This document shows, piece by piece, positions 42,961 to 52,234 of a stretch of DNA of 64,000 nt. The first letter of the stretch is position 1; every line of letters begins with the position of its first letter. Where the stretch lies: the NCBI GenBank assembly GCA_003577275.1, contig QEVO01000003.1:1-64000 (forward strand), in the 5' to 3' direction. The position numbers were made by a program, and so were the translations under genes. The DNA is from Pseudomonadota bacterium (GTDB taxonomy: Bacteria; Pseudomonadota; Alphaproteobacteria; Sphingomonadales; Govanellaceae). The notes beneath the pieces were generated by a model. That model made no database searches and was not told where the DNA came from. It saw nothing but the letters and a program-made list of their open reading frames with translations.

Positions 42961-44594
42961 CTCAACGCGGCGGCGCGGACTTTCACGGCGTCGCTGTCCA
43001 GCGCCGATTTCAAATGATCGCCGAGCCGCAGCGACAAGGCGGCGATGGTCAGCGTCGGGTTGGCCCAGCCCGAGACCGGGAATACCGAACTGCCGGCGAT
43101 GTAAAGATTGGCGATGCCATGGACGCGGCAGGCATCGTCGACAACCCCATGCTTGGGGTCGGCGTGCATCCGCGTGGTCCCCATGTGATGGTAGCCGCCG
43201 ATGTGATGGGAGCTGATCAGCGGGTCCGTCTGCCAGGGGATGGACGGGTCATTGAGCCAGTCCGCCATTTCCACATGGCCCCAGCCCAAGCGCCTCAGTT
43301 CGGCGTCCAGGGCTTGCGTGGCGACGCGCACGCTGCGTTTGTCGATGTCCGAGAACCGCCAGTCGAGCACCAGCTTTGGCATACCCAGGGCATCGCGCTC
43401 GGCGCCTAAGTAGACGCGGCTGTCGGGGTTGGGAGCCTGCTCGGCGCGCACGATGATGGCCAGCTCGCGCCGGCCAAGTTTGGTCAGCGCCCACGGCCGC
43501 AAGGGGTCGACGTATTTTTGCAGCCACACCGCCGATCGCTTGGTGCCGCGCCACAGGCCGCGCCCGAGGTTGGTGGGATTAAGGTTGTGCTTCAGGTCAT
43601 TATAAAGCTTCATGCCCCAGAACTGATGGGCGACGGGGGCCTGCCGGGCGCCGATGGTGAATGAGGTGTTGAGGATCTGCGCGCGCCGCTGCAAGGCGTC
43701 GCTGGGACGGATCAGGGCGGCAATGGGCGCGCCATCATAGTCATGCCGGCGGGCGAAAAGATCCAATAACCGCCACGACCGGTTGGAAATCACCCGGCCG
43801 CCGCGGGCGTGCGGGTGTTCCATGAAATAGCGTCCCACCTGATCGTGATCGTTGCCCACCCCCTTCGGCATCACCGAGCGCGAGGCCAACAGCAGCCGCG
43901 GGTTCTCCAGGCCGCCCGTCGCCAGCACGAATTGCTTGGCCCGCACCACGGCGGTCAGGCCGCGCAAGTTCTTGATCACCAGGTGATCGATGGCGCGGCC
44001 GTTCCAGCGCGGCACGATGTCGCTCACCGTGGCGTGCAGCAGGATGCGGCAGCGCGGATGGTCCTTCAGATCGCGGCTGTTCTTGTGGGTGAAGCGATCG
44101 AACTTGTCGTCAAATTTCCAAAAACCCAGCGACAGGTGCGCGCTATCAAACTCGGGAAAAACCAGCCCCTGCCTGGCCAGCGCCTGAGCGGTGGGCAACG
44201 GGCCGGCGACCGCGAATTGCGCCTCGGCTTGCTGATAGTAGTCCGCCAATTCCTCGGCCCCGAACGGCCAGCCGCTATGGGCGATCCAGGGCCGGCGCTC
44301 GAAGTCGATGGCGTCCAGGCGGGCGACCCGGCCGCCCCAGATGGCGGTGGTGCCGCCAAAAAAGCGCAGCCGGCTGTCCTCCAGGGGGTAGTAGGGATGG
44401 CCGGCGGACGAGCCTTCATTCAGGCCGGCGCTGTCGGCTTCGAAATCGGCGCCGCCGCTTTCCAGGATCGCCACCTCGACGCCGGCGGCCAGCAGCCGAC
44501 GCGCCAGAATGAGACCCGCCGCCCCGGCGCCTATGATGCAGACTTCGGTCGCGATTGGCGGGAGGTTTACCTCCCTATATAAATCAATAAGCAT
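42957..44594 (-). CDS. GMC-family oxidoreductase
   Basis: A 545-residue flavoprotein of the glucose-methanol-choline family. The FAD motif is VCIIGAGAAGLILARRLL, with FFGGTTAIWGGRVARLD and the C-terminal GYHHMGTTRMHADPKHGVVD and SSVFPVSGWANPTLTIAAL. The catalytic His in GYHHMGTTRM is present. No signal peptide. Substrate unknown; similar proteins oxidise sugars or alcohols. The ATG at 44594 is the only good start. It is divergent from the CcmG-like gene, leaving a 180-nt upstream region in which I see no clear feature. Confidence 0.9.
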   Translation of the reverse strand: MLIDLYREVNLPPIATEVCIIGAGAAGLILARRLLAAGVEVAILESGGADFEADSAGLNEGSSAGHPYYPLEDSRLRFFGGTTAIWGGRVARLDAIDFERRPWIAHSGWPFGAEELADYYQQAEAQFAVAGPLPTAQALARQGLVFPEFDSAHLSLGFWKFDDKFDRFTHKNSRDLKDHPRCRILLHATVSDIVPRWNGRAIDHLVIKNLRGLTAVVRAKQFVLATGGLENPRLLLASRSVMPKGVGNDHDQVGRYFMEHPHARGGRVISNRSWRLLDLFARRHDYDGAPIAALIRPSDALQRRAQILNTSFTIGARQAPVAHQFWGMKLYNDLKHNLNPTNLGRGLWRGTKRSAVWLQKYVDPLRPWALTKLGRRELAIIVRAEQAPNPDSRVYLGAERDALGMPKLVLDWRFSDIDKRSVRVATQALDAELRRLGWGHVEMADWLNDPSIPWQTDPLISSHHIGGYHHMGTTRMHADPKHGVVDDACRVHGIANLYIAGSSVFPVSGWANPTLTIAALSLRLGDHLKSALDSDAVKVRAAALS

Positions 44595-44774
44595 CGGCCC
44601 AGCGATATGCGGCGTTTCCGTGTTTTTTTTATGGCTTAGCCGAAAATCTCCGGATCACCAAGGAAATTAGGCGGCGGCGGTGGCCGGTCGGCGGTCAGGC
44701 GCGCCTCCCTTTTTGCTTGGCGGCGTGCGGCCAGCGCCCTATGATTCACGGATATTTACTCCAAGGTGCCGGGT

Positions 44775-45290
44775 GTGGTTAGACGATACGCGCTTATTGC
44801 CGCGGTGTGCTTGCTGGCGTTGTGTGGGGCGCTGATCGTTGGCGTCGCGTCGCGGACGCCGCCGGTATTGGCCGGGGCGGCGCTGCCGGCGTTTTCGCTG
44901 CCCCGCACCGCGGCCGGCGCGCCGCCGTTGACCGAGGCCGACCTTGCCGGCAGGGTGGTGCTGGTGAATTTCTTTGCCTCCTGGTGCGGGCCTTGCCGGG
45001 CCGAGCATCCGCTGTTGATGGAATTGCAGGCAGAACTTCCCATCATCGGCATCAACTATATGGATACCCCTGACGACGCCCGGGATTTTCTCGCCAAGCT
45101 CGGCAATCCTTATCGGGACATCGCCGTGGACCGAACGGGCGAGATGGGGCGGCTATTGAACATGGACAGCGTGCCGCGTACCCTCCTGGTGGCCGATGGC
45201 CGCGTGGTTTATGCTCACCGCGGCCGCCTGTTGCGACCAATCATTGACGCCGATATCCGACCGCTTATCCAGAAATTCACCGACGCTTGA
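44775..45290 (+). CDS. ccmG: CcmG/DsbE-type thioredoxin-like protein
   Basis: A 171-residue periplasmic thioredoxin-fold protein anchored by an N-terminal helix (LIAAVCLLALCGALIVGVA). The active site is NFFASWCGPCRAEHP, followed by IIGINYMDTPDDARDFLAKLGNPY, a CcmG hallmark. The cis-proline loop is SVPRTLL. It reduces apocytochrome c thiols during cytochrome c maturation. GTG 44775 with AAGG six bases upstream is preferred over GTG 44766. Followed by a CcmI-like gene; CcmH is absent. Confidence 0.85.
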   Translation: MVRRYALIAAVCLLALCGALIVGVASRTPPVLAGAALPAFSLPRTAAGAPPLTEADLAGRVVLVNFFASWCGPCRAEHPLLMELQAELPIIGINYMDTPDDARDFLAKLGNPYRDIAVDRTGEMGRLLNMDSVPRTLLVADGRVVYAHRGRLLRPIIDADIRPLIQKFTDA

Positions 45291-45316
45291 CCCTGCACAC
45301 CCGGGAGGGGATGATC

Positions 45317-46096
45317 ATGATCTGGGCCATTCTTATCGCGCTTTCCGTTCTCGCGGCGGGGCTCCTGGCGTATGCCTTGTGGCCATGGGCCAGCCAACGC
45401 CAGCCCCGGCTTGTCTATCGCGGGTTGGTGGCGGCGCTGGCGGCGGCGGTTCTGGTGGGGCCGAGCCTCGCCTATCGCCTGTCTCAACCGGCGCCGGCGG
45501 CGGTGGACCTGTCGGCCTTTCCCCTGCCGAAGGATGGCGCGACGACGGGCGCGTTTGTCTGGGATGGGCCGCTGGCGGGAGGGGCTGGGTCGACCGGCGG
45601 CCCCCACCAGGCCGACATGTCGCTCGACGTCATGACCGCCCGGCTGGCGGAAAAACTGAAGAGCCAGCCCGACAACCGCGACGGCTGGGTGCTTCTGGGC
45701 CGCTCCTATGCGGCGCTGGGCAACATCGACGGCGCCAAGGCGGTGTTTGCCGACCTGGTGAAGAAGTGGCCCGACGACGTCGAGGTCAAGGTTGCCTATG
45801 GCGAAATGCTGATGGCGGCGAACGACGGCAAAATCAGCCCCGAGGCGCGGCGGATTTTCGCCGCCGCCGTTGCCGCTGATCCCGCGCACGTTCGCGCGCA
45901 ATACGATCTGGCCTTGGCGGAATCCCAAGCCGGCGAGGAGCAGGCGGCTTATGACCGCTGGTTGGCGCTGCTCAAAGGCGCGCCCGCCGATGCGCCGTGG
46001 CGACAGGAAGTGGCGGCCAGGGTGCGCGACAGCGCCGCCAAGCTCGGCATCAAGGCCCCTGATATCGCCACCGCGCCGGCCCCGGCGGCGCCATAA
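45317..46096 (+). CDS. ccmI: CcmI-like TPR cytochrome c maturation protein
   Basis: About 259 residues. An N-terminal membrane segment (WAILIALSVLAAGLLAYALW), a second hydrophobic stretch, and a periplasmic TPR region with DGWVLLGRSYAALGNIDGAK and AYGEMLMAANDGKISPEARR. CcmI holds apocytochrome c for heme attachment. GGAGG 8 nt before ATG 45317 sets the start; the frame opens at 45287 with TTG. It is co-transcribed with the CcmG-like gene. The usual ccmH gene between them is missing. Confidence 0.82.
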   Translation: MIWAILIALSVLAAGLLAYALWPWASQRQPRLVYRGLVAALAAAVLVGPSLAYRLSQPAPAAVDLSAFPLPKDGATTGAFVWDGPLAGGAGSTGGPHQADMSLDVMTARLAEKLKSQPDNRDGWVLLGRSYAALGNIDGAKAVFADLVKKWPDDVEVKVAYGEMLMAANDGKISPEARRIFAAAVAADPAHVRAQYDLALAESQAGEEQAAYDRWLALLKGAPADAPWRQEVAARVRDSAAKLGIKAPDIATAPAPAAP

Positions 46097-46321
46097 ACAC
46101 CATTCTTTTCAATCCCTCACCGTCAGTCGTCGGCATTAAGCACAATTTAAGAAATTTTTATCTATAGTCCGATCCGGCGTCATCATCTTCCCTCGATGCT
46201 TCCCGTTTGTGGCGAATGGGAACTCGGACCTGATCAAAAAAGAGAGACGCCTTAGTTTGTAGGGGCATGGGTTGGACCTTCCGATCGCCGAACGGCGTGC
46301 GGAATACTGGAAGATGGAAAA

Positions 46322-48580
46322 ATGACAGCAGTAGACACCTCCAGGAAATTCCTGGCAGCTTTTAAGAGCTTCGGCATTCGCGGCCGCTTGATCTCTTTTT
46401 TCCTTATGTTTGGCGTCATCCCGGCGACGGTGGTGCTAGCTATTCTCCTGTCGCAGGAAAGTTTTTTCCGCACCGCCATGAGCACCCGGGTGCTGGACGT
46501 GGCGACGCAGGTAAACGACGTCATCGACCGCAATCTGTTCGAGCGCTATGGCGACGTGCAGGCGTTCGCGCTTAACCGGGCGGCGAGCAATCCCAAGAAC
46601 TGGCGCAACGCCAGCGATCAAAATCCGCTGATCAGCGCCATGAACGGCTACATGAAGGGCTACGGCATCTATAAGCTGATGCTGCTGGTGGACACGCAAG
46701 GGCGGGTGCTGGCGACCAACACGATGGATCCTGCCGGCCGCTCGCTCGATACGGGGTATCTCTATGGCAAGTCCTTTGCCGATGCGCAATGGTTCCGCAA
46801 CGCCATATCCGGCACCTTCCTCAACGGCAAGAACGGTTTGACCGGCACCGTGGTGGAACAGCCCTCGGTCAATGCCGAGGTGGCCAGAATCTACAACCAG
46901 GACGGCTATACCATCACCTTCGCCGCGCCGGTGCGCGACGAGAATGGTCAGGTGGTCGCGGTGTGGGCGAACTTTGCCGATTTCAGCCTCGTCGAAGCCG
47001 TCGTGGCGAGCTACTACGATCAGCTTGCCGCCTACAACATGGCCAGCGCCGAGATCGTGGTCCTCGATCCGGAAGGCCGCATCATTGTCGATTACGATCC
47101 CACCTATAAAGGGTTTAGCGGCCTGGCCGAATACAAGCGAAACTTCGACACCATCGGCAAGATGAATCTGGCCACGGGCGGCGTGGAAGCGGCCGAGCGC
47201 GCCGTTAAGGGCGAGACCGGGCTGATAACCTCCATGAACATTCGCAAGAAAGTCGAGCAGGTTGCCGGCTTTGCCTATTCCGATGGAGCGTATGATTATC
47301 CCGGTCTCGGCTGGTCGGCACTAGTTCGCATCGAACCTCGCGAAGTGTTCGCCACTTGGGAGAACATGATCTCGACCATGTTGATCGCGGTAGCCGCGGC
47401 GGCGGTGGCGATCCTGGTGTTTGGCTATGTCATCGGCAACATCTTCTCCAAGCCGATCCGTAGCTTGACCAGCACCATGCTGGCGCTGGCCAATGGCGAT
47501 AAGACCGTCGACATTCCGGCCACCAACCGCACCGACGAGATCGGCGAAATGGCGCGCACGGTCGAGGTTTTCAAGGCCAACGCCATCGAAGCCGAACGTT
47601 TGCAGAAAGAGGCAGAGGAAGCCCGTCGCCGCGAGGAAGAAGCCGAACGGCGTCGGATCGAGGAAGAGCAGGAGCGGCAACGTCGCGAAGCGGCTGCCGA
47701 AGAAGAGCGCAAGCGGCAGGCGGAACAGGACAAGCGTCGCTCCATGAACGAGCTTGCCGATCAGTTCGAAGCCAGCGTCATCGGCGTCGTCGACGCCGTG
47801 GCGGCGGCGGCCGAGCGGATGAAGGCGACCGCCGAGACCATGTCGGCGGCGGCGGAAGAGACCGACGTGCAGTCGGCCAGCGTCGCCTCGGCGGCGAGCC
47901 AAGCCTCCAGCAACGTTCAGACCGTGGCCAGCGCTTCGGAAGAAATGGCGTCGTCGATCTCCGAGATCGGCCGCCAGGTGACGCAGTCCTCGACCATCGC
48001 CAAGCGGGCGGTGAGCGAGGCCGAGCGCACCAACTCGCGCATCCAAAGCCTGGCCGAAGCGGCCAACAAGATCGGCGATGTGGTGGACCTGATCACCAAT
48101 ATCGCCGGCCAGACCAACCTCTTGGCGCTCAATGCCACCATCGAGGCGGCGCGCGCCGGGGAAGCCGGCAAGGGCTTCGCGGTCGTCGCTTCGGAAGTCA
48201 AGAGCCTGGCCAACCAGACGGCCAAGGCAACCGACGAGATCGCCGAACAGATCACCGGCATTCAAGGCGCCACCACGGAGGCGGTCGAAGCGATCAAGGG
48301 CATCAGCACCATCATCGCCGAGATCAACGACATCGCGGCCGGCATCGCCGCGGCGGTGGAGCAGCAGTCGGCGGCGACCAACGAAATCTCGCGCAACGTT
48401 CAGGAAGCGGCGCAAGGCACCGAGGCGGTGACCACCAACATCGCCGGAGTTGCCGAAGCGGCCCGCGAAACCGGATCGGCGGCGAGCCAGGTTCTCGGCG
48501 CGGCTACCGGCCTTGGCGAACAGGCGTCAGACCTGCGCAGCGCCGTGGAATCCTTCGTCGCCCGCGTCCGCGCCGCTTAA
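46322..48580 (+). CDS. Methyl-accepting chemotaxis protein 1
   Basis: A 752-residue chemoreceptor. One transmembrane helix at residues 20-42 ([20 protein letters not shown]), a dCache-like sensor to about residue 345 ([39 protein letters not shown]), a second helix at about 350-378 and a HAMP domain ([21 protein letters not shown]). A long charged Arg/Glu helix follows, then the MCP domain with the hairpin tip [20 protein letters not shown]. The tail has no CheR-binding pentapeptide. It is followed by a clear terminator. Its paralogue lies next downstream. Confidence 0.95.
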   Translation: MTAVDTSRKFLAAFKSFGIRGRLISFFLMFGVIPATVVLAILLSQESFFRTAMSTRVLDVATQVNDVIDRNLFERYGDVQAFALNRAASNPKNWRNASDQNPLISAMNGYMKGYGIYKLMLLVDTQGRVLATNTMDPAGRSLDTGYLYGKSFADAQWFRNAISGTFLNGKNGLTGTVVEQPSVNAEVARIYNQDGYTITFAAPVRDENGQVVAVWANFADFSLVEAVVASYYDQLAAYNMASAEIVVLDPEGRIIVDYDPTYKGFSGLAEYKRNFDTIGKMNLATGGVEAAERAVKGETGLITSMNIRKKVEQVAGFAYSDGAYDYPGLGWSALVRIEPREVFATWENMISTMLIAVAAAAVAILVFGYVIGNIFSKPIRSLTSTMLALANGDKTVDIPATNRTDEIGEMARTVEVFKANAIEAERLQKEAEEARRREEEAERRRIEEEQERQRREAAAEEERKRQAEQDKRRSMNELADQFEASVIGVVDAVAAAAERMKATAETMSAAAEETDVQSASVASAASQASSNVQTVASASEEMASSISEIGRQVTQSSTIAKRAVSEAERTNSRIQSLAEAANKIGDVVDLITNIAGQTNLLALNATIEAARAGEAGKGFAVVASEVKSLANQTAKATDEIAEQITGIQGATTEAVEAIKGISTIIAEINDIAAGIAAAVEQQSAATNEISRNVQEAAQGTEAVTTNIAGVAEAARETGSAASQVLGAATGLGEQASDLRSAVESFVARVRAA

Positions 48581-48603
48581 AAAAATATTTCTCCCCACCT
48601 GCG

Positions 48604-48632
48604 AGCCCCGCCTAACCGGCGGGGCTTTTTTT
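48604..48632 (+). terminator. Intrinsic terminator after chemoreceptor 1
   Basis: AGCCCCGCC (48604-48612) pairs with GGCGGGGCT (48618-48626) around a 5-nt loop, followed by seven Ts. It ends the first chemoreceptor transcript. Confidence 0.92.
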
Positions 48633-48793
48633 ATGCCCGTCCTCTCGGCTCATTCACGATTAATACCTATTTAACTAACATAAGTTATACATTTGTCTTG
48701 TCCGCCCCCGATTTACGACCGTGACGCCGAACCGCGGCAACGGTAATTCGATTTTCCCGATCGCGGATGTCGCGCGGGGCTGGGGGTATTGAC

Positions 48794-51049
48794 ATGACTG
48801 AGTCTCAACATAATCAAGGCCGCACGCGGCGAGGTCTCAACCTTGGCATTCGCGGCCGGCTTATCACCTTCTTTTTATTGTTTGGTATTGCGCCGGCGGC
48901 ATTGGTGCTGGGCATTCTGCTGTCGCAGACAAAACTTTTCCAGGACGCCATGAGCACTCGGGTGCTGGACGTGGCGACGCAAATCAACGATGTGATCGAT
49001 CGCAGCCTATTCGAGCGCTATGGCGACGTGCAGGCGTTCGCGCTCAACCGCGCCGCGACAAACCCCAAGAACTGGCGCAATCATGATGATCAAAATCCGC
49101 TGATCAGCGCCATGAATGGCTACATGAAGGGTTACGGCATCTATAAGCTGATGCTGCTGGTGGACACGCAAGGCCGGGTGCTGGCGACCAACACGGTTAA
49201 CGCCAAGGGCCAACCTCTTGCCACGGATCATCTTTACGATAAGTCCTATGCGGATGCGCCATGGCTGCGCGATGCGCTGACCGGCAATTTTCTGGCTGGC
49301 AAGAACGGCTTGACCGGCACCGTTGTGGAACAACCCTCGATCAATGCCGAGGTGGCAAGAATCTATAACCAGGACGGCTATACCATCACTTTCGCCGCGC
49401 CGGTGCGCGACGAAAATGGTCAGGTGGTCGCGGTGTGGGCGAACTTTGCTGATTTCGGTCTCGTCGAAGCCATCGTGGCGACCTATTACGATCAGCTTGC
49501 CGCCTATGGCATGGACGGCGCCGAAGTGACGGTTCTTGATCGTGAAGGGCGCGTGCTTGTCGATTATGATCCGTCATTCAGAGGCTTTAAGGGTTTGGGC
49601 GACTACGGCCGCGACTTTACCGTTATCGGCAAGCTCAATCTTGCCGCCAACGGCGTCGAGGCGGCAGAGCGCGCCGTTGCCGGCGAACGCGGCATCATTA
49701 CCTCGCAGCACGCCCGCAAGAAAATCGAGCAGGTCTCCGGCTACGCTCGCAGCGTCGGCGTTTATGATTATCCCGGCATGGGCTGGTCGACCTTGGTGCG
49801 CATCGAACCGCGCCAAGTGTTTGCGGCCTGGAATACCATGATCATGGTCATGCTTGTGGCGGTGACCCTAGCGGTTGCCGCCATTGTTGGCGCCGGCTAT
49901 GCCATCGGTAACATTTTCTCAAAGCCGATCCGTAATCTCACCGCCACCATGCTGGCGCTGGCCAACGGCGATAAGGCCGTTGATATTCCGGCCGCCAACC
50001 GCACTGACGAAATTGGCGAAATGGCGCGCACCGTCGAGGTCTTCAAGGCCAACGCCATCGAAGCCGAACGGCTGGAGGCGGAGGCCAAGGCGGCGGAGGA
50101 AAAAGCCCGCCGCGATGAGGCGGAACGCGAGGCAGCCGACCGCCGCCGCGCCGAGGAGGATCGCCAGCGCGAGAAGGCCGATGCCGAGGTCAAGGCAGCG
50201 CGGGCGAAAAGGATGGAGGATATCGTCAATGCCTTCACCCTGGCGGCCAGCGAGGTGGTGCAGGGCGTCGCTTCGGGTTCCTCGCAGCTTCAGGCTAACG
50301 CCGAGGGACTTTCCAGCATCGCCGAGGAAACCAGTCGCCAGTCGATGGCGGTGGCGGCCGCCGCCGAACAGGCATCGGCCAACGTCGAGACGGTGGCGGC
50401 GGCGGCGGAAGAGCTGGCGGCGTCCCTTGGCGAAGTGACGCGGCGGATCAGCGAAACCTCCAGCATGGCGCGGGGCGCGGCGGATGTGTCGCAGCGCACC
50501 AACGTCATCGTCGAGGGCTTGAGCAAAGCCGCCATGGAAATCGGCGACGTGGTGGCGATGATCCAGGATATCGCCGCGCAGACCAATCTGTTGGCGTTGA
50601 ACGCCACCATCGAGGCGGCGCGCGCCGGAGAGGCCGGCAAGGGCTTTGCCGTGGTGGCGAGCGAGGTCAAATCGCTGGCCGGTCAAACCGCCAGGGCGAC
50701 CGAAGACATCGCGCAGCAGATCGACCGCATCCAGGAAGTCTCCAAACAGGCGGTGGAAGCCATTGCCGGCATCGGCTCCAGCGTCGTGCGCATTGATGAA
50801 AACGCCGGCGCCGTGGCATCGGCGGCCGAGGAGCAGTCGTCCGCCACCAACGAAATCTCCAGTAATGTGCAGCAGGCGGCCACCGGCACCCGGGAAGTCT
50901 CCAGCAACATCGTCGGGGTGACGCAAGCCTCCTCGGAGACCGGACGGATGGCCAAAGAGGTGCTGCAAGCTTCGGTCGACTTGAGCCAGCAGGCCGAACG
51001 GCTGCGTGAGGTGGTGGGGCAGTTTGTAAAGGACGTAAAGGCGGCATAA
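48794..51049 (+). CDS. Methyl-accepting chemotaxis protein 2
   Basis: A 751-residue paralogue of the preceding chemoreceptor. The sensor domain is close to identical in stretches ([40 protein letters not shown]). The HAMP region matches as well. The coiled-coil after HAMP (about residues 440-620) is different, with [20 protein letters not shown] in place of the first protein's sequence. The hub with [20 protein letters not shown] is conserved. ATG 48794 after GGGGG is chosen. It has its own terminator and so its own transcript. Confidence 0.95.
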   Translation: MTESQHNQGRTRRGLNLGIRGRLITFFLLFGIAPAALVLGILLSQTKLFQDAMSTRVLDVATQINDVIDRSLFERYGDVQAFALNRAATNPKNWRNHDDQNPLISAMNGYMKGYGIYKLMLLVDTQGRVLATNTVNAKGQPLATDHLYDKSYADAPWLRDALTGNFLAGKNGLTGTVVEQPSINAEVARIYNQDGYTITFAAPVRDENGQVVAVWANFADFGLVEAIVATYYDQLAAYGMDGAEVTVLDREGRVLVDYDPSFRGFKGLGDYGRDFTVIGKLNLAANGVEAAERAVAGERGIITSQHARKKIEQVSGYARSVGVYDYPGMGWSTLVRIEPRQVFAAWNTMIMVMLVAVTLAVAAIVGAGYAIGNIFSKPIRNLTATMLALANGDKAVDIPAANRTDEIGEMARTVEVFKANAIEAERLEAEAKAAEEKARRDEAEREAADRRRAEEDRQREKADAEVKAARAKRMEDIVNAFTLAASEVVQGVASGSSQLQANAEGLSSIAEETSRQSMAVAAAAEQASANVETVAAAAEELAASLGEVTRRISETSSMARGAADVSQRTNVIVEGLSKAAMEIGDVVAMIQDIAAQTNLLALNATIEAARAGEAGKGFAVVASEVKSLAGQTARATEDIAQQIDRIQEVSKQAVEAIAGIGSSVVRIDENAGAVASAAEEQSSATNEISSNVQQAATGTREVSSNIVGVTQASSETGRMAKEVLQASVDLSQQAERLREVVGQFVKDVKAA

Positions 51050-51073
51050 GCCTTGGTGAGTTCACAACTAAAC

Positions 51074-51101
51074 GCCCCGCCATTCCGGCGGGGCTTTTTT
51101 T
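51074..51101 (+). terminator. Intrinsic terminator after chemoreceptor 2
   Basis: GCCCCGCC (51074-51081) pairs with GGCGGGGC (51087-51094), loop ATTCC, then seven Ts. The stem is nearly the same as the one after chemoreceptor 1, as expected from duplication of the gene with its terminator. Confidence 0.92.
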
Positions 51102-51145
51102 ATGCTACGTCATGATACGTCTGTGGCTGGTAATGGGTGTATCGA

Positions 51146-52138
51146 ATGAACGATCGGAAAAGAGATGCGGCGCGGCTCCTGGATGAAGCCGTGGTATGGG
51201 ATAATCATCTGTGCATGCCGCTGCGCGCCGAAGACAGCTTTCTGCCGGAATTGGAGCGCTGCCGCGCCTCGGGCCTCGACGTGGTGAGCCTGAACGTCGG
51301 CTTCGGCGGCATGGACTGGGTCGAACACCTGAACATGCTGACCTATTTTCGCGCCTGGCTCGCCCGGCGGCCGGACCGTTACGCGCTGGTGCGCACCGTG
51401 GCGGATATTCGCGCCGCCAAGGCGGCGGGCAAGCTTGCCGTCACCTTTGACGTAGAAGGCATGGCGCCGATCGAGGACGATCTGGATCGCATTCAGCTTT
51501 TTTATGACCTTGGCGTGCGCTGGATGCTGATCGCCTATAACGAAACCAATAAGATCGGCGGCGGTTGCCAGGATGATGATCCGGGCTTGAGCGATATCGG
51601 TCGCCAGGCGATTGACGAAATGGCGCGGGTGGGCATGCCGTTATGCCTCAGTCACACCGGCTATCGCACGGCGCGCGAGGCGCTTGAATATGCCAAGGGC
51701 CCGGTGATCTTCTCGCATTCCAACCCGCTTGCCTTAAAAGACCATCCCCGCAACATTCCTGATGATCTCATTGACGGTTGCGCCCGCACCGGCGGCGTCA
51801 TCGGCATCAACGGCATTGGTAAATTCCTCGGCGAGAACGATGCTTCAACCGAGGCGATCGTGCGGCATGTGGATTATGTCGCCGCGCGGGTCGGTGCGGC
51901 GCATGTGGGGCTTAGCCTTGACTATTGCTTTGATCAAGAGGAGTTGGCGGAATTCATCAAGGCCAATCCCGACAAGTTTCCGCCCCATCTCGGTTATGGC
52001 GGCAGCTTCGCCATGGCGGCGCCGGAACAGTACCCTCAGATCGCCGAGGCATTGCTGCGGCTTGGCTACGACGAACGCGACATCAAGGGCATTCTCGGCG
52101 GCAACTGGCTCAGGATCGCCGAGCAAGTGTGGCGATAA
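51146..52138 (+). CDS. M19-family dipeptidase-like protein
   Basis: About 330 residues of the renal-dipeptidase (M19) family, an (alpha/beta)8 zinc hydrolase. Expected ligands are partly present: Glu in TFDVEGMAPIEDD, His in LCLSHTGYRTAREAL, His in VIFSHSNPLALKDHPRNI and Asp in GLSLDYC. The first motif, usually HxD, reads DNHLCMPL, so the Asp ligand is replaced by Cys. No signal peptide. ATG 51146 or GTG 51137 are possible starts. Substrate unknown; dipeptides or lactone-like compounds are options. Confidence 0.82.
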   Translation: MNDRKRDAARLLDEAVVWDNHLCMPLRAEDSFLPELERCRASGLDVVSLNVGFGGMDWVEHLNMLTYFRAWLARRPDRYALVRTVADIRAAKAAGKLAVTFDVEGMAPIEDDLDRIQLFYDLGVRWMLIAYNETNKIGGGCQDDDPGLSDIGRQAIDEMARVGMPLCLSHTGYRTAREALEYAKGPVIFSHSNPLALKDHPRNIPDDLIDGCARTGGVIGINGIGKFLGENDASTEAIVRHVDYVAARVGAAHVGLSLDYCFDQEELAEFIKANPDKFPPHLGYGGSFAMAAPEQYPQIAEALLRLGYDERDIKGILGGNWLRIAEQVWR

Positions 52139-52144
52139 GGACAA

Positions 52145-52228
52145 TCACCTCATCCGCGCTTCGCGCACCTTCTCCTTAAAGGAGAAGGAAGTTCCCTCTC
52201 CTTCGAGGAGAGGGCTAGGGTGAGGTGA
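52145..52228. repeat. Palindromic repeat between dipeptidase and matB
   Basis: The ends TCACCTCATCC and GGGTGAGGTGA are inverted. Inside are two smaller hairpins, CCTTCTCC-TTAAA-GGAGAAGG and CCCTCTCC-TTCGA-GGAGAGGG. It resembles the TCACC...GGTGA class of bacterial intergenic palindromes and differs from the other repeats in this window. It lies between two convergent genes and could also terminate both. Confidence 0.8.
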
Positions 52229-52234
52229 CAATAC

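Noticed and set aside
47321..48415. 364-residue minus-strand frame
   Set aside because: It is antisense to the chemoreceptor signalling domain and repeats in the paralogue at 49919-50968 only because the sense genes are alike.
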